64,000 bases of DNA, taken from the NCBI GenBank assembly GCA_963920705.1, contig OY987231.1:18825024-18889023 (forward strand), read 5' to 3'. This DNA comes from Odiellus spinosus. Lineage: Eukaryota; Arthropoda; Arachnida; Opiliones; Phalangiidae. Below are positions 24,601 through 36,152 of this stretch, one piece after another (within the stretch, counting starts at the first letter, position 1; each line of letters begins with the position of its first letter). The notes beneath the pieces are model-generated. The model searched no databases. It saw only the letters and a list, made by a program, of their open reading frames with translations, and was not told the DNA's origin. A program made the translations under genes and the position numbers.

Positions 24601-27600
24601 CAGTGGGGCATATTTCAGAAAAGAAATCAGACTCGGGAATAAAAAAAAAAATACTTCATTACACTGAATAGTATCCCTTTGAACTGGTTTTGAAGAAAAT
24701 TCAAATTTCTCTGGATAAAAACAGGGTAAAAACGTAGATTTTCTATTCTAAGCCACGATATCTTTAAAATATTTCATTGATATTTTGAATTTGAATAACT
24801 TTGGACTAATTCATTTTTCTACGTGGCTTCCTTTAAATATGATTTGAGAACTATATTTGAAACGTGGAATTCACGAACAAAGATAAAAATGGAAGCGATT
24901 CGTTGAATTAAATTAATTTAAAATACTTAATCACTTGTAAAACGGTCCCATGCCCTAAGATTTAAATCCTTATATTTCAAATTGGCATATAGTCACGTGA
25001 TTTTTACCACTACGGTACTAAAAAGTAGTTATCTATAGCTCGCTAGAACTCCTTTAGAATCTAATCAACCTTTAAGAAAAATATGAATAGTTTTGGGAAA
25101 TTTATTTCAATAAGTGAACTTTGCAAAGAAAAATATTTTCAGGGACGAAATACTTGAAAATTCAGTTTTATTTTAGGAGAAAAGATTGTGTAAATGGGTG
25201 ATTTTTTTTTTTTTATATCCAAAAATATGATTTGTAGTAACAAAGGGCATGAAGTCACGCGTAACATTAACTGGATTTTGGAAGTTTTAGAATTAAATAG
25301 AAAAGATATAAATTTTGAAATATTCAAAATGTTGTATACCGCCGGCGCGAACGTTTCGATTATAAAACTACGTTTGAATATGGCCGGAAGTAGGCTTAGC
25401 TTCGGTGTTTTTTGAATGGGCAAATAATATAGCGGGAATTTGCAAGCTCTCGTTTAAAAGTTAAAACCGTGTAGGCGAGGTCGCGAGTTCTTTTGCCTTA
25501 AATACCACAAACTTGTGACCCAAATAATACAAGCTCGTCTGTTAAACTCTTCAATGTATTTATTATCGACACCCCGCATGGTATTCAAACCTATTATGAC
25601 TAAATGTTTTTTTTTCTTCCCTTCTTTACTCGCAATTAAAACAAAGTTTTGTATGACGTAACCTAAAATGGCAATGAGGCGAAGCCAAGGAGGATCAGAG
25701 AAGGAGAGGAAATGTGGGGCTGCGTTGAGTTAGAGAGAGAAGAGCCAACCTCCCACTCGGGTGGAAAGGGGGGATAGGAAATTCTCGAGGTAAACTGTTG
25801 TCACGTGGTCGCTAGCTAGCGCGTCTCATAAAGGATTCGTTTTACCCACGCGACAACATTTTACCACGAAACGTCTCTACCCCCGTTCTCCCAGAGTGGG
25901 AGTTTAGGCCGACGCAGTAGGAACCGCGCCGTCCCCACATTTCCTCTCCTTCTCTGATCCTCCTTGGCGAAGCTGATAGAAAACTTGGAAAAGGTTCGAA
26001 TTAAAACTGATTTGTAGCTATCTTTCGAGCTAAGCACTAATTTTGATTGCTTCTACGAAAAAGTGCCAGATTTCTTCATAGTTCAGATTTATTCCGTTCA
26101 GTGGCGCGCATTTTCATGGAGTTTTAATTTATAATATTTTTTGTTTTAAGGTAGTTTTTAAAAATGTTCTTATAATTTATAAATATAGAAAGCATAATTT
26201 CCTACATTTCATCCCTAGTTAGAGCTCCACCCCTCAACCCAAATCAAAACATTAATATTTTATTGGCTCTATTGAATGACCTTGCTGACGTGAGTGGCAA
26301 ATTAAACATTTGATTGCCCTGGTTACGAATATAGATTCGCTGAAGGAAAATAAGGCCCGCCTCCTCCTTCCTACTTCTCTCCCCCTCGCATAGAGGAATC
26401 TTGGACTTACCGCGCACTCACTAAAGCCTGACAAATATTCCGTTTATAATAGCAAGAATCCATTCAGGTTCCATAAGAATATGGGAGCATAGCTTTAGCG
26501 TCTGGTACCATCCTCCCAAACTTTGTAACAAAAGTTCGTCTGCAATTTTCGCAACATTTGTACGCTTAGATCTTTTTTCGGTCGGCTCCATTTTTATTAC
26601 CCAAAATATTATGTCAAGGTCGTTAGTGGCGCGGGTTAATAATATAATGTCAGGAGCGATTTACTTGAAAAATCGATTCGAAGCAGACGAACTTTTGCTA
26701 CAAAGTTTGGGAGGATGGGTATTGAATCGCGGCCCTCCCATATTCTTATGGAACCTGAATGGATTCTTGATAATAGCATATATTTATGAATTCCTGAATT
26801 TACTAAAATAATATTTCTGTTCGATTTTTCCATCTCTATCTTTTAAGCATAATTTTATTTTACCGCGTAGTTTCCCTTAAAAAAAACGTTTTTTACTTAA
26901 GGCGAATTCTACAATATCTTTATATTAAAATTTTATAACCTCATTTCGGATTTCTGGAAAGCTGGTTTAAGGTTAAACCAAAAAAAATTTGAAATAGCGG
27001 TCAAGTGTAGATAACATTTACTCTCGCGCTCTTTGATGATTACATAAATCACAGTACGTAACCAAAAAGAGCCCCAAAGCTAATAGATAAAGTTTATTGG
27101 CTCAAATTTATTATATTTAATCCATTTTTTTAAAGTTGCGTAGTCTATTTAATTTGAAAGCGACCTACCATTTTTATTTCGGAAATTCGTAGTATAAGCT
27201 AATCACGTGACTGTCAAAAGCTGATTTAAAAGCCATTAGTTACAAGAAGCGAATTAAAGTGAGGATGCCAATAATAAATATTTTTCGTTTGAAGAGTCAA
27301 ATTCAAAACTTTATACCTATGGATTGACGTGTTAAAAACTTATGACGTAGTTTATTTGTGGAACGTAATTAACGATAATTTTTATACGAAAGGTACTTTT
27401 ACGAAAAAAACCGCGCGAAAGCGACCTTTTCACATGCCAAAACGCACGAGAATCATCTGTAGGACTCTACAATAGCCACACGACCATAGTTTATTAAGTG
27501 AATTAACGATATGAAATTTATAGAAATCGTGGCTTCATTGTCCCTTTCAAGAATTAGCTTACTAAGGCAAATTACTGTGCCACTAATAAAACGACGACTG

Positions 27601-28020
27601 TGGGATGTTAAATTACTACAAGGGAAATAACCCTAGAAGCCAAGTCTACTATTCGTCGACGAGTCTCTCGAAATTTTAGGTTTCTCATAAAGCAATGCCT
27701 TCCTTTATAACCGTCCGTATATTTTACGAGTTTAAGTACTTACTGAAGATGAGGGTTAACCATTTGACATAAAAGCACCATAGTATTCCGCCCCAAAGAC
27801 CAGATAAGTGAAGGAATGACAATTTGAAGACATTCCTCCAAACTATTTGTTGCTTGTACTCGGGATCGACTCCTTTTGGTAATGAGCATTGAATTTCGTC
27901 ATTTACGATGTTATTCGAATTGATATCGCTTTCTTCTTCGTGAACTTTTTCCAACCTATGAGGTTCGTCGGGAACCTCAGTTTTGGTTACTGTAGTCGAG
28001 GAACTGGAGTTAGGCGCCAT
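21680..28020 (-). CDS. Acyl-CoA desaturase B (delta-9 type), full length, 4 coding exons
   Basis: Membrane-bound fatty acyl-CoA desaturase. Minus-strand exons 28020-27744, 23925-23795, 22718-22513, 22118-21680 give 350 aa, the usual insect length. Histidine boxes: HRLWSH (109-114), HRVHH (146-150), HNYHH (287-291); NSAAHMWGNKPYDKYL is intact. The N terminus has an acidic cytosolic region, then QIVWRNVFKLSFLHLSGLWG leading into the first membrane segment. The start ATG lies 12 nt inside an exon whose acceptor (TTTCGCAG) is at 28033, so the 5' UTR continues in an upstream exon; a donor near 33189 is a candidate. Exon lengths 131 and 206 nt match desaturase A exactly. The 3.8-kb intron 1 holds two MITEs. 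Minus-strand AATAAA at 21613-21608. Closest insect families are Desat1-like, but the substrate is unknown. Confidence 0.95.
25686..25966. mobile_element. 281-bp MITE (CAAGGAGGATCAGAG ends), copy 1, in desaturase B intron 1
   Basis: Inverted ends of about 34 bp start CAAGGAGGATCAGAGAAGGA; the 7-bp direct repeat GCGAAGC flanks it (25679-25685, 25967-25973). GC-richer than its surroundings, with TCACGTGGTCGCTAGCTAGC inside. A second copy in inverse orientation is at 54996-55287. Confidence 0.88.
26453..26769. mobile_element. 317-bp long-palindrome MITE in desaturase B intron 1
   Basis: Arms of about 90 bp, from CAAGAATCCATTCAGGTTCC at the left to its complement at the right, each also holding CATCCTCCCAAACTTTGTA in matching positions. 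Flanked by the 7-bp repeat ATAATAG (26446-26452, 26770-26776). Open frames inside are by-products of the palindrome. Confidence 0.85.
27370..27500. mobile_element. Relic core of the AGTGAGG/TTAA family
   Basis: Contains TACGAAAGGTAC, CGCGAAAGCGACC, GAGAATCATCTGTAGG and CTACAATAGCCACACGACCA, which match the interior of the copies at 35148, 43292 and 61965. Ends are not preserved. Confidence 0.6.
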
Positions 28021-28424
28021 TGCCAATATGGCCTGCGAAACAAAGAATAATAAAATTGTTTTAATAGCGTTAGACTTTATATTGATGGCATCCTCAACTC
28101 GAAAAAAAATCAAGGTTGAAGTGGTTTAACACTTAACAATATCTACTAGAATAAATGTTCTTCAAATCTATCTGCAAGGTACTTCTACTATTTAAAGAAA
28201 ACTTTTCCTATAGACACGTTGCATTAACCAAATTATTTACTTTAACAAGCTATTGTTAAAAGTGAAATATGTTTTTTTTTTATGATTCGCAAGGTAAAAA
28301 GGTTTATAAAACAGTAAATTAACCCAAACTCTTTGAAGAGTCTAAACACGTCTTCATTTTCCAATTATTTTACACTAAATCAAGTGATTTTTTAATCCAT
28401 AATTAAACAAATATTAAACTGGCA

Positions 28425-28645
28425 ATAAATTACCCGGGAAATAGGCTTAGCTGGATTTATGAAGAATTTCTGTTTAATTGAGGTTTATATGTATATGGAA
28501 AGCTCGTTTAAATTTGATTAAACTGGCTAAGTACGCTTCATTTGAAGAGGGTATGGGCATTAAAATATTCATAGAATCAATTAAAACTCACCAAAGGTTT
28601 CTTGTTAATTTACAAATTGGTTATTTTAACCCGCTAAGCCTATCT
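28425..28645. mobile_element. Degenerate copy of the AGGGAGAATGCAACC family
   Basis: Keeps AAATAGGCTTAGCTGGATTT on the left and its inverted counterpart CCGCTAAGCCTATCT on the right. The ends and centre are eroded. Confidence 0.5.
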
Positions 28646-28741
28646 AAATTTTAAGATTGATTAAAATCATAATACGCGATTTGTCAGAATCGCTTTTAAT
28701 CAAAGCGCGTGCTAAAAATCGCTCGCGTTCGCCTGAAAGCC

Positions 28742-28800
28742 CGTTTTCACTGAGCGCTGTCATTTTCTAAAATGGCCACGTTTTGCGCTCAGTGAAAACG
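28742..28800. repeat. Perfect 16-bp inverted repeat with short loop
   Basis: CGTTTTCACTGAGCGC (28742-28757) and its exact complement (28785-28800) surround a loop that itself contains the palindrome CATTTTCTAAAATG. Confidence 0.8.
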
Positions 28801-29765
28801 AACCTTGACTCCTGTAAATGTTTTAAAGCTCTTCATTGTTTTTATCAGTCAGATGACGAATGAGATAGTCTTAACGGTTGCCTAAATTGCAACTTTATGT
28901 TTATTTGCCCAATTGATTAACATAAACACGATATTAAAGATTAAGGCTTCTCGGAACTATTCTGAAATCTTAGATTAGTTTTAATGTTTTCACGTATATT
29001 TAACAGTCGTTATATTTTTTAAAAAATTACGTTGCTCGGGCTTAATAATGTCTTATTAAAAGTCACTTTACAAAAGGCATCTTTCGTATATCTTCTCATT
29101 ATACTTTCCGTCGTCTTGTCTTAAATTTAACGCATGAGTAATTGAACAAATTAGATTAAGAGTATATACAACGCCCTTGCAACAAAGGTTAACTCAAATT
29201 TATCATGCGCGCAGGCCTCTCATAGGAGAAAAAGTTTTTTTCCCGCCCTAATATAGCTTTATTTTATGAAAAAACTATAGATTATATATTCATACAAGGT
29301 TTAATTTATTTACTTGTGTTTAAATCGCAAGATATACTATCAATGTTAAAGCAACTTCCGTTCGAATAGACCAGTAAATATATAAAATTAGTTTTTGACT
29401 AGTTAAACTTTAGTATGGCGGAATCGACACTGCACTAAAAGCCAGGTGACGTAGGGAGTGACGTGGGAAACAGTTCAGCAAATCATTTTATGTAAAATAA
29501 AATTTAATCAAGATTCCAGCCATAGCGAATAAGTAATGTTGGATAGTCAACAGTAAGACGTACGCAATGAAAGGGATATTATCTCTGACAAAAATAGGGA
29601 ACCCAGATTTGTGAATGCTACAAACACTACTATTTAAAGATTAAGTTAAATTATAATCTTTTGTTAAAGACTTCAAAAAGCGGAAGCCGAGAAAGATTAA
29701 GATGCAAATGTTAAACTTAAGACTTCATGAATTTGATACGAATAACTTGACTATTTTTCGCTTAA

Positions 29766-30044
29766 AGGGATAATGAAGACTAAAGATCTCATTAATTTGA
29801 GTGTAACAAAATCAAATACGATTTGAGTTCGCTAAGCCTAACTACACGATAAAAATCCTCAGCCAATTAAAATATCTTAATATTAGCACCTGCTTTATAG
29901 GCTTCAGTCGAGATTTTTGCGCTCGAGATATTTTAAGATTAGCGGCATGGAAATTACTTTACAATTAGCGAGACATATGAAATTACGTTTTCTTGTAAAT
30001 TTTTATGCTCCTATAATAGTTACTGGATCGTCTTCATTATCCCT
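29766..30044. mobile_element. 279-bp TTAA element (AGGGATAATGAAGA family)
   Basis: TTAA at 29762-29765 and 30045-30048. Ends AGGGATAATGAAGA and TCTTCATTATCCCT are exact inverted repeats. The interior is partly self-complementary. Non-coding. Confidence 0.85.
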
Positions 30045-30540
30045 TTAACTGAAGCTCCAGCTGGAACTGCAGCCACAAAATAATTGCTTAAAAAGTGGCC
30101 ATGCTGCTTTTAATTTCTCTTTCGTAAAACTTCTCACTAGTTACTGTAATACTTTTTGAGTTGACAGGATTTCGAATTTTAGCTGTAGCCACCAAAGAGG
30201 GCTAAAACAACGGTCATGCTGCTTTAAAATTTTTAATTTCGCATTCGTATGTCCTAAAGTCTGGCAATAATTTAGCTAGCATTGTAATTATGCTGAAAAC
30301 ACATTTTACAGTAACTGTAAAGCTTAGTGACACTAATACATCTACATTTGGATGTAAAACAGCCGGGATATGATTCACTGCTATTGTTTAAGTTGATGGA
30401 CTATTGTGTTAGTCAGAAAACCTGAAAATTAAAATGACATCTAACCATAATTAAAAGTATATCATTTTATTCCAATATAGCCATCCCTCTCTCCCAATTC
30501 AAAATATCGAGGAAGAGTCCAAATCACTTGAGCCAGTTTA

Positions 30541-30733
30541 AAGTTTAATTTAAAATAAGATAAACCTTTGAATTGCTAAACATTTTTTACAGAATAATTG
30601 AACTATTGTGTTAGAAAACTAGAAGTAAAATTACATCTACATCTATAATAAAACATCAAAACTAAACCATTTTATAAAGTTTAATTTAAAATAAGATAAA
30701 CCTTTGAATTGCTAAATCTTTTTTTTACAGAAT
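30541..30733. repeat. Direct repeat of about 57 bp, offset 136 bp
   Basis: AAGTTTAATTTAAAATAAGA and the following about 37 bp at 30541-30597 recur at 30677-30733 with one or two changes. Related, looser similarity continues around both copies. Confidence 0.8.
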
Positions 30734-33188
30734 TAGAATATCATGAAATATGACTATTGTATTGTTACAAGAGACAGGATATGACGCGGGGGAATATATT
30801 TTGGGGTCACATTTATTGCACAGGAGCGCTTTTCTTTCGAGCTGACACCTCAGACCCCTTTCCCAATTTCAAAAATCTCGTAACTACTTTCATTAATATA
30901 CTAATAGATACAATGTTTTCCCCATTAATGAGATGGATGTTCCTACCGACACCACCCATGTGGAAATAAGAAATTCGGCTATATTCATATTCACGTGGTG
31001 TTAGCAAAAAGAGCTAAGATAGAAGTGGATGAATATATTACGTTTATTCTTACAGAAATAAAATTAGTCCTTGCAAACTATAATTTAGAAAAATTTAGGA
31101 TTTAAAACAGGAGCATACCCCCCTTAGTTACAAACAAAACTACACCCAATGCTTCAAAAAAATCCTCAAAACGAAATTTCGCCGCCTTTTTTTTTACTTT
31201 TAAGAAAACCATAATTACTAAGCGTTAATTATTACCTTTAATTCTTCCTAGAGTTTAAGCGTGGGTGAGAAGGTCATAAGTTTATTATTTATATATTTTG
31301 AGTAACTAGTTTTTTTTTTTCGCAATTTCTAGTAAAATTGAGAAATTTTTAAATCAAATATTTATTTCCCAAAAAAAATTAAACTTATTTCCTCGTGAAA
31401 GTTATAATTTGTCGCTGTCTCGCGAAGGTTGTGTCCGGTGAAAATTTACGTTAGGGGTCAATAAGAAATATAACCGAATTTTCTACTATTTAAGCATCCA
31501 GCTATAGGATGTAGTTTCCATTTTTTTACGTTTTTTCGATGAAAAAAAAAAAATTAAAAAACTCAAAAAAACAACTTCATGTTTGTTTTAAGAGCTAATC
31601 TCAAGAAATATTACTTAAACACTTGAGTATTATTTCCCTAGGTGTTAGAAAATATTTAAAGCTCTTGAGGTTATGACCCAAAATTAGTTTTTTTACCCCA
31701 ACCCCGTCGTCGAGTTGTCTAGGGAAATGGTTTTAAATTATCATTAATTGCAAGCTTTATTTTAATCCCGGAGAATATTGGTAATATTTTAGCTTTTTTT
31801 AGTATTATTATCATACCATAAGGAAATATTAAAAAGTATGCTACTTAAGCTTCGCTTTGAACCCAAAAGAATTTTTTTATCGTGTCAAGTTTCCTAAAAA
31901 ATTGTATTAAGTATCATAATTACGAGCTTTATTATAATCCCGAAGAATATTGGTAGGGTTTTAGCTTAATATTAGCATATGACGAGGAAAGTATGTCGCG
32001 TAAGTTTCATTCGCGCTGGAATCTTAAACTTTTTGAAACCATTTTGTTCTAGCTATTTATTAAGAATGTTCTTCGTTTATTAAAATGCACGCAATATAAT
32101 TCAAAGGGAGGAAAAGAAAGATTACCGCTTACTCCGTTAATACTATAAGCTTAAACTGGTTCTCCCAATTAATTGCAACCTTATAAGGGTCCTAAATTTA
32201 GACAAGAATAGAGGTTTTTTTCAATAAGAGTTTAAGAATAACCCCCAAGGTTGAAACTATTAAACTTGTAAATTAATATTATTTGTTTAAACAATCATTT
32301 AATCTGTTTCACCTAGAATCGACACTAGAATTTAGCACTAGACTAGAGATAAAGCCCTACACTTTCCCCAATTCTAGGTAGAACTTCTTTTAACAGTAGA
32401 TACTAATGAAATTTCAAAAGATTAAGTGTTTCTCTTCCTAGGTACGGAATTCATATTTAATATCATTTTCACATGATGATTTTGAAATATTACATTTTTA
32501 ATTGGCTTGTAATATCTTCCGAATTATCAGTCAAAAGAAGTTATAATTCATACGGGATTAGTTGCAAAATATTACTCTGCCTTTATTAATAAATGATTGC
32601 ATTTAATTTTATTAATTAAATAATTTTAAATCATGATTAATATGATCTCCAAATGATGGGCAAATTCAGTGGCTTTTGCGAGGTACAACTTGTAATTCAA
32701 TGACGTTAATTTTAAATCTTAATTAATTTGTGCTAGTTAATCCATAAATCTATTAAATTAATTTTAAATGTTGCTAAATAATGGCCCTATCGTGAAATGT
32801 TGACGCTATGGTCAACCTGTGGATAAAAAGTTGCAAGTAGTAATAATTATAAAAAAAAATTAAATTTTATTTTCGTTGCAATTGATATAAATTAAATTTT
32901 CAGGAATAAAATTAACGTTAAATATTGGTTCTTACCACTCATAAAAACCAACAAATTTATAAATTTACCCCTCATTGTTCTCATTATAATTTAAAATCAT
33001 ATTTGAAAAATACCTCTACTTCAAATTACCAGTATATACCCAAGCTATCTTAAAATGCCAGAAAAGTTACTCAAATCTTAAAAAGAGAGTCCCTAAAAAC
33101 TATTAAACCTATTCCCTAAGCTTCAATTAAATTAACACTTAATTAACAAAAAATTAAATATAAAATTAAAATAAAACATTCACTCACC

Positions 33189-33560
33189 ATACACCTTCAG
33201 GTAAATTAAAGCACCGCTTGTAAAAAAAAATTATATTTTATTTCGCGAACTTGACAGATTTTAAATGATTCGAATTAAAAATATTCGGAAGAATTTCCGC
33301 GAATACACGCGCTACCGTTTAAAAGAAACAGTCGATTGAATTAATTTGAGACAAATGATAGTACGAGACTTAAAATGTTTGAGAGAGAGAGAGAAAACTC
33401 CAACTCTGTTCGCTATGAGAAGTTCAGAATTAAACGGAGAGTCGACGCTCCATTCCATCATTTATGCTTTCGGTGAAGGGGTCACACTCGACTCTTCCTA
33501 TTGGTTACCTGCCTTACAAACATTTCTTGACGTCACAGTGTATTTCAAACCCTTTCTACA
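33189..33560 (-). promoter_or_regulatory. Candidate desaturase B 5' exon and promoter (minus strand)
   Basis: A strong minus-strand donor (ATG/GTGAGT) lies at 33184-33189. Upstream on that strand are a GAGA tract (33381-33394), a CCAAT box (plus ATTGG at 33500-33504) and a palindromic CRE TGACGTCA (33528-33535). The combination, orientation and lack of another gene suggest the desaturase B promoter. Inference only. Confidence 0.4.
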
Positions 33561-34230
33561 GGCTACAGCTAGATAAGATGAAAAAATTGGGTATTTTTTT
33601 TTTTTTATAATATTTCACTTTTTTATCCAATTTATTCAACCATTTGGAATTAAGAATATTTAACCCTCCTCCAAACGTTGCCACTTCAGCCCCCGGGGGA
33701 GGGGGGGATTTAACCTCTCCCCTCTTATCTACAAGTTTAGCTATTTTAACTTAAACACTGCAAATTGTTTTTTTATATCTATTCCGGTCTAATAAATTGA
33801 TTTCACCTTATTGTTACAAAAAACCACAGCTTTATTTTTTTTCCCCTTTTTTGTTTGCAAGGACAATGAATTACTATTTTTAAAAATAACGGTCTCGGTT
33901 TTGAATCTGGATTATTGTTAGCTACCGTATAGTTAAATTGTTAAAATGAATTTAAATTATTTGCCCTTTTATACGATTTATTTAAATTTATCACGTGATA
34001 TTTTAATAATATCAAAGTGTATTGAAATAGCTAGGATTATGAAATAATAATAGACCTACGCGAGTTTCTTTGATAAGCTACGAAAAGTCATAAGAAATTA
34101 AATTTGCCAGGTCACTACCGTTATTTTTTAATGATTTTTTGACAATTCATAAAAATTTTAATTGGATGTTCAGATTAGAACGGTTTACACCAATTGAGAC
34201 ACGAGCCCCAAATCAGCGGGGCAAGGTTTT
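33561..34230. other. Intergenic, AT-rich
   Basis: Homopolymer T runs and a short G-rich tract near 33700. No gene or element ends were recognised. Confidence 0.5.
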
Positions 34231-34684
34231 AAACTTGGATTAATTCTTAACCAGAATAAGTCATAAAATTCAAAACTTGGATTAATTCATAACCAGAATA
34301 AGTCATAAAGTTCAAAAACTTGGATTAATTCATAACCAGATTAAGCCATAAAATTCAAAACTTGGATTAATTCATAACCAGAATAAGTCATAAAATTCAA
34401 AACTTGGATTAATTCATAACCATAATAAGTCATAAAACTCAAAACTTGGATTAATTCATAACCAGAATAAGTCATAAAGTTCAAAACTTGGATTAATTCA
34501 TAACCAAACTAGGATTAATTCATAACCAGATTAAGTCATAAAGTTCAAAAACTTGGATTAATTCATAACCAAAATAAGCCATAAAGTTCAAAACTCGGAT
34601 TAATTCATAACCAGATTAAGTCATAAAGTTCAAAACTTGGATTAATTCATAACCAGAATAAATCATAAAGTTCAAAACTTGGAA
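34231..34684. repeat. 42-bp tandem array, about 11 units
   Basis: Unit CTTGGATTAATTCATAACCA followed by GAATAAGTCATAAA(A/G)TTCAAAA. Spacing is mostly 41-43 bp, with one truncated unit near 34500. Non-coding minisatellite. Confidence 0.92.
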
Positions 34685-34764
34685 AGGTAAAACTGAAATT
34701 TTGGGGAGCAAATGTAGAGATCTTTTGTCAAGAAAAAAACTAATTATGCTTAATTGATTTCCCG

Positions 34765-34960
34765 CCAAGCTCGGGAATTTAATCTTTAGAAATTGAAAGA
34801 ATTCCCTCTGTTATTGTAACAGTACTCATGACGTCGGTTTTACTTTTCATTTCAATGCGCTCCCATAGAGGAAAAATCAAATTTTTACGTAGTGATTTTT
34901 GGCTTCCAAGAATTTTGAATATGCCTATTATATTTTTTTTTTTACTGAACTTATGACATT
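34765..34960. repeat. Dispersed repeat, copy 2
   Basis: Matches 8845-9110 over GGGAATTTAATCTTTAGAAA, TGACGTC and TTTTCATTTCAAT. Class unknown. Confidence 0.55.
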
Positions 34961-35147
34961 TTTTATATGCCATATGTATAAAATTTCAAATCATATCCTT
35001 TTAACACCGAAACCATGGTAAGATATCATCCTGAATTACAATAGATTTTATTATATATCTCTATGCAGTAAAAACCCACCCCATAACTAATCGAATAATA
35101 ATATAACGCAATTCCTAACCATCAAGTTCAGAATATTATTAATTTAA

Positions 35148-35390
35148 AGTGAGACTGTCATCATTTTTATTTATTTATTTATTTATTCATTTTTTTATTT
35201 TTTTCTAATGCCTATGGATTAAGTACTTTTACGAAAAAGACAGCGTGAAAGCGACCTTATCACGTGACACAACACGTGAGAATTAACTGTAGGCTCTACA
35301 ATAGCCACCCAACCATAATGATGACATAGTATTGCCAGGAATTTTTATTTCAATATTAAAAAAATGGCGATTATAAAAATTTTACTCAAT
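35148..35390. mobile_element. AGTGAGG/TTAA element, truncated copy
   Basis: TTAA at 35144-35147, then AGTGAGACTGTCATCA, an (ATTT)n microsatellite, and the family core with GAAAGCGACCTTATCACGTG. The right end is not found. Confidence 0.65.
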
Positions 35391-35735
35391 TTCCAATCCG
35401 TAACAGCCTGACTTTAAGTTCTTGGATAGATTATACGATATACATGGGGAGTAGCTGGGTTATGATGTAATGTAAAAACAACAGGAGGTTGCACTGTGGC
35501 CACACACGTACACCAAAAATAAAAAGTCGACCCGATTACGTTCTCGCCCTGTACAAACAGAAAAAAACTTGTCGTGGATGGTGAAAAATCCGTTTTAAAA
35601 AGCGTGTCTAACATTCTACACCACAATGCAACAAGAATTTTCAAGCACGAGTGTATACTACTTGTAGTAGAAGCGTATGATTACTCTAAGTGCGCGTAGA
35701 CAGTGTTTTATAAGGGGAACCTTATATGTTTAATC

Positions 35736-36152
35736 AGAGGTATATAATAACCCCCTTCGGGGGGAAGTATGAAAGGTAGGCAAAATCGACGAACAACGAG
35801 TGCCCCGCGTAAATCGCGGCGGATCGACACACCGCTTTACTCCCAAAAAATAGTTACACCATTTTGAACCTCACTAAATTTTCCCTACGCGCACTTCCGG
35901 AACTCGCGAGCTGAAGTCAACCTTCGACTCCATTTTAGCAGACAGCCTGACTCCTGAGACAGGAAGTTCTAAACACAAATCGAGCCGTCTTGTTTATACA
36001 AAGACCATTTACTAGAGTAGCGACATTGAGAAGTCCAGCTCGAGCTAGTGGCCTAGATAGTCAGCAGCGGGCTCTTGTTGTTCGTGATTTTTAGCATTGG
36101 TAGTATAGGGGCTTTCATACTTCCCCCCGAAGGGGGTTATTATATACCTCTG
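35736..36152. mobile_element. 417-bp hAT-like MITE, copy 2
   Basis: Same length and ends as 3643-4059. The 8-bp target duplication GTTTAATC is at 35728-35735 and 36153-36160. Very high similarity to copy 1 suggests recent activity. Confidence 0.92.

Larger units (their letters stand above)
28033..33188 (-). other. Probable 5' UTR intron of desaturase B and repeats
   Basis: Lies between the acceptor at 28033 and the candidate 5' exon donor at 33189. It contains a degenerate TTAA-family relic (about 28425-28645), a strong hairpin (28742-28800), a TTAA element (29766-30044) and a direct repeat (30541-30733). The remainder (30740-33180) is AT-rich and I see nothing coding in it. A short ORF at 30757-30969 is not recognisable. 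Confidence 0.45.

Noticed and set aside
26252-26833. ORFs of 60-66 codons around 26.3-26.8 kb
   Set aside because: Most fall in the 317-bp palindrome, and the remainder lacks coding features.
30757-31007. 70-codon ORF and antisense partner
   Set aside because: No domain, no signal for splicing or translation beyond an ATG, lies in AT-rich repeat-bearing intronic sequence.
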